34,025 nt of DNA from JBCBAP01 sp038532435. GTDB lineage: Bacteria > Pseudomonadota > Alphaproteobacteria > Rhodobacterales > Rhodobacteraceae. The stretch's first letter is position 1. Each line of letters begins with the position of its first letter. The notes beneath the pieces were generated by a model. That model was given only the letters and a program-made list of their open reading frames with translations, was not told the origin of the DNA and made no database searches. Both the position numbers and the translations under genes were made by a program. Positions 32,669 to 34,025 of the stretch are shown here, piece by piece. The DNA lies in assembly GCA_038532435.1 (NCBI GenBank), contig JBCBAP010000036.1:1-34025 (forward strand). The letters are read 5' to 3'.

Positions 32669-33247
32669 TCAGCCCGGCATGCGGTAGAATTCGTAGACTT
32701 GCGCAGGCGGTAGGTTGCGCCACACACGGCCGCGGGTGCGCCATGTGAGTCTCAGATCGTCCCGGACCGCCCGTTCGATCGGCGGCGACGTGCCGTAGGT
32801 GAACTGGACAAACCGCCCGCCCGGCCGCATCGCACCGAAGGCCGCATCGACGATGTCATGCTGCACCTGCCCCGGCATGGACAGGAGTGGCAGGCCGGAG
32901 ATTGTCGCCTCCGCCGCCTGCACACCGCGGGCCTGCAGAGTCTGCGCCGGGGCCTCGTGGACCTTCGCTCCAGGAAAGCGCCGCCGCAGAAAGGCGGCGA
33001 ACTTCGCGTCGATCTCGAACAGGTGAAGCTGATGTTCCGGCACGCCCCGGCGCAGCATCGCCTCTGTGATCTTGCCCGTGCCCACGCCTAGCTCGATCAC
33101 CGGACCTGATGTCGTGCCGAGCCCCGCCGTCATCGCGTCCGCGAGGTCCGTGCTGGAGGGGGAGAGGGCCACGATCCGCGCCGGTCGTCGCAGCATCTGG
33201 GTCCAGAAAAGGTATTTGTCCGAGTCGAGGATGCGGTCGAATGCCAT
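32669..33247 (-). CDS. Class I SAM-dependent methyltransferase, PmtA-like (phospholipid N-methyltransferase)
   Basis: 192-residue methyltransferase. The SAM-binding motif VIELGVGTGKIT covers residues 50-61, followed by an acidic strand end (LHLFEIDAKF). The pattern FGAMRPGGRFVQFTYG and the ending VYEFYRMPG are typical of bacterial PmtA, which methylates phosphatidylethanolamine towards phosphatidylcholine at the membrane surface; a relationship to rRNA adenine dimethylases is part of the same fold. No membrane segment. It lies 47 bp after sspB. Substrate inferred from family. Confidence 0.82.
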   Translation of the reverse strand: MAFDRILDSDKYLFWTQMLRRPARIVALSPSSTDLADAMTAGLGTTSGPVIELGVGTGKITEAMLRRGVPEHQLHLFEIDAKFAAFLRRRFPGAKVHEAPAQTLQARGVQAAEATISGLPLLSMPGQVQHDIVDAAFGAMRPGGRFVQFTYGTSPPIERAVRDDLRLTWRTRGRVWRNLPPAQVYEFYRMPG

Positions 33248-33294
33248 GCGCTGCTCCGATCTTCTGGATGCGCGTTCCGGGGGGTGTTGCCTCG

Positions 33295-33777
33295 CTACTT
33301 CCGGAACGTGTCGAGTTGAACCACGTCGGCGCCACCTTCCGGGGCCGGGTCGCTTTCCTCCACCGCGGCTGGTTCTGCGACCGCCTCCGGCATCTCTTCG
33401 GGCTCGTCGTCTTCGCCAGTGTCCTCATGGGCGTCGAACCGCAGGCCGAACTCCACGGAAGGATCGACGAAGGTCTTCACCGAGGCGAAGGGCACCACCA
33501 GCGGCTCAGGCGAGTTGCCGAAGTTGAGCGTGATCGAAAACCGGTCGTCCATGACCACAAGATCGGCGAACCATTCCTGGATCACGATCGTCATATCCTC
33601 CGGATAGCGGTCCTGAAGCCAGTCCGCGATATCGACGCCCGGGTGGGCGGTCTCAAATGTGATGTAGAAATGATGATCCCCCGGGAGCCCGTTGGCCGAC
33701 ACGTCCTGAAGGACTTCAGCGAGCAATCCCTGCATCGCCTTGTGCATCAGCTTTCCGTAATTAATGCGGCGGGCCAT
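33295..33777 (-). CDS. sspB: SspB family protein, ClpXP adaptor
   Basis: 160 residues of the alphaproteobacterial SspB type. The N-terminal fold has INYGKLMHKAMQGLLAEVL, HHFYITFETAHPGVDI and a tag-binding part (FSITLNFGNSPEPLVVPFASVKTFVDPSVEFGL). An acidic, flexible linker (EDTGEDDEPEEMPE) leads to the C-terminal tail (VVQLDTFRK) that contacts ClpX in this family. SspB delivers ssrA-tagged proteins to the ClpXP protease. GGGGAGAG lies ahead of the ATG. It is encoded directly beside ssrA, whose RNA writes the tag it reads. Confidence 0.92.
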   Translation of the reverse strand: MARRINYGKLMHKAMQGLLAEVLQDVSANGLPGDHHFYITFETAHPGVDIADWLQDRYPEDMTIVIQEWFADLVVMDDRFSITLNFGNSPEPLVVPFASVKTFVDPSVEFGLRFDAHEDTGEDDEPEEMPEAVAEPAAVEESDPAPEGGADVVQLDTFRK

Positions 33778-33867
33778 GGTCTCTCCCCGAAGTTGACCCG
33801 ACCATATACGATTCTCCCTGACAGGGAAGCGCGGTGTAGCGCCGGTCAGACGGGCAAAAGTTGGGGA

Positions 33868-34025
33868 TGAAATGCAGGCTTCTGTTGCCAGGTGCCTGCG
33901 AACCCCGCCTTACCCGGCTAGGGGCAAGGACTTAGATTTCGGTCTTCTTACTGCTTACGCAGCAAGAGCGACCGGAGCACGATTGTCATTTGCAATTGTA
34001 CTGTTCACGCCGATAACGGTGGCAG
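33868..34025 (-). ncRNA. ssrA: tmRNA, coding piece of a permuted alphaproteobacterial ssrA (cut by window edge)
   Basis: The minus strand carries a short frame at 33955-33993 reading ANDNRAPVALAA followed by TAA, a degradation tag of alphaproteobacterial type (ANDN start, AA end) that begins at a GCA resume codon. Downstream are structured RNA elements, including GCAGGC/GCCTGC (33894-33899 with 33874-33879). In alphaproteobacteria ssrA is permuted, with the acceptor piece encoded before the coding piece, so the tRNA-like parts should lie beyond base 34025. The 3' limit at about 33868 is estimated. The RNA rescues stalled ribosomes. Confidence 0.88.

Noticed and set aside
32640..32690. GC-rich repeats after the methyltransferase gene as a terminator
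   Set aside because: Only 4-5 bp of pairing can be formed in several competing ways, and there is no T-run.

Overview
The window is high-GC, densely packed DNA that most resembles an alphaproteobacterium of the Rhodobacteraceae/roseobacter type. Three things support this. The right end carries the coding piece of a tmRNA with the alphaproteobacterial tag ANDNRAPVALAA. The neighbourhood fumC / DUF4169 / ribbon-helix-helix / sspB is typical of that family. Several genes (hemP, a PmtA-like methyltransferase, CehA/McbA-type PHP hydrolases) fit the same lineage. No rRNA, tRNA, insertion sequence, phage gene or CRISPR array was seen.

Left third (1-17.7 kb): three dipeptide/oligopeptide-type (SBP family 5) ABC uptake systems sit around one GntR/HutC (PhnF-like) regulator at 11374-12087. 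Leftward from the regulator come PHP hydrolase 2, a binding protein, PHP hydrolase 1, two permeases and a double ATPase. After 139 bp there follow a Tat-exported binding protein, a TIM-barrel isomerase/epimerase-like enzyme and two more permeases, the last cut by the window edge. Divergent from the regulator, on the plus strand, lies a complete third system: permease, permease, binding protein, double ATPase. Genes overlap or are a few bases apart, and each of the three binding-protein genes is followed within 10 bp by a strong GC hairpin. The two PHP hydrolases and the TIM-barrel enzyme probably process whatever the transporters import; the substrate cannot be read from the sequence.

Centre (17.7-26.2 kb): after a 462-bp gap comes a 1231-residue protein. 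Its first ~520 residues are a galactose-oxidase-like copper radical oxidase with all expected ligands and no recognisable signal peptide. Its last ~700 residues match nothing I can name. It converges on a two-gene RND efflux operon (membrane fusion protein and pump) with no outer-membrane channel gene in the window.

Right (26.2-34 kb, all minus strand): a BetI-like TetR regulator, an AruH-like aminotransferase and an AruI-like thiamine-diphosphate decarboxylase form an overlapping operon behind a perfect 32-bp palindrome, which suggests a regulated arginine (or related amino acid) transamination route. Next come hemP with a coupled 57-codon gene, then a housekeeping block (RHH protein, DUF4169, fumC, PmtA-like methyltransferase). 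The window ends with sspB, the ClpXP adaptor for tmRNA-tagged proteins, directly beside the tmRNA gene ssrA.
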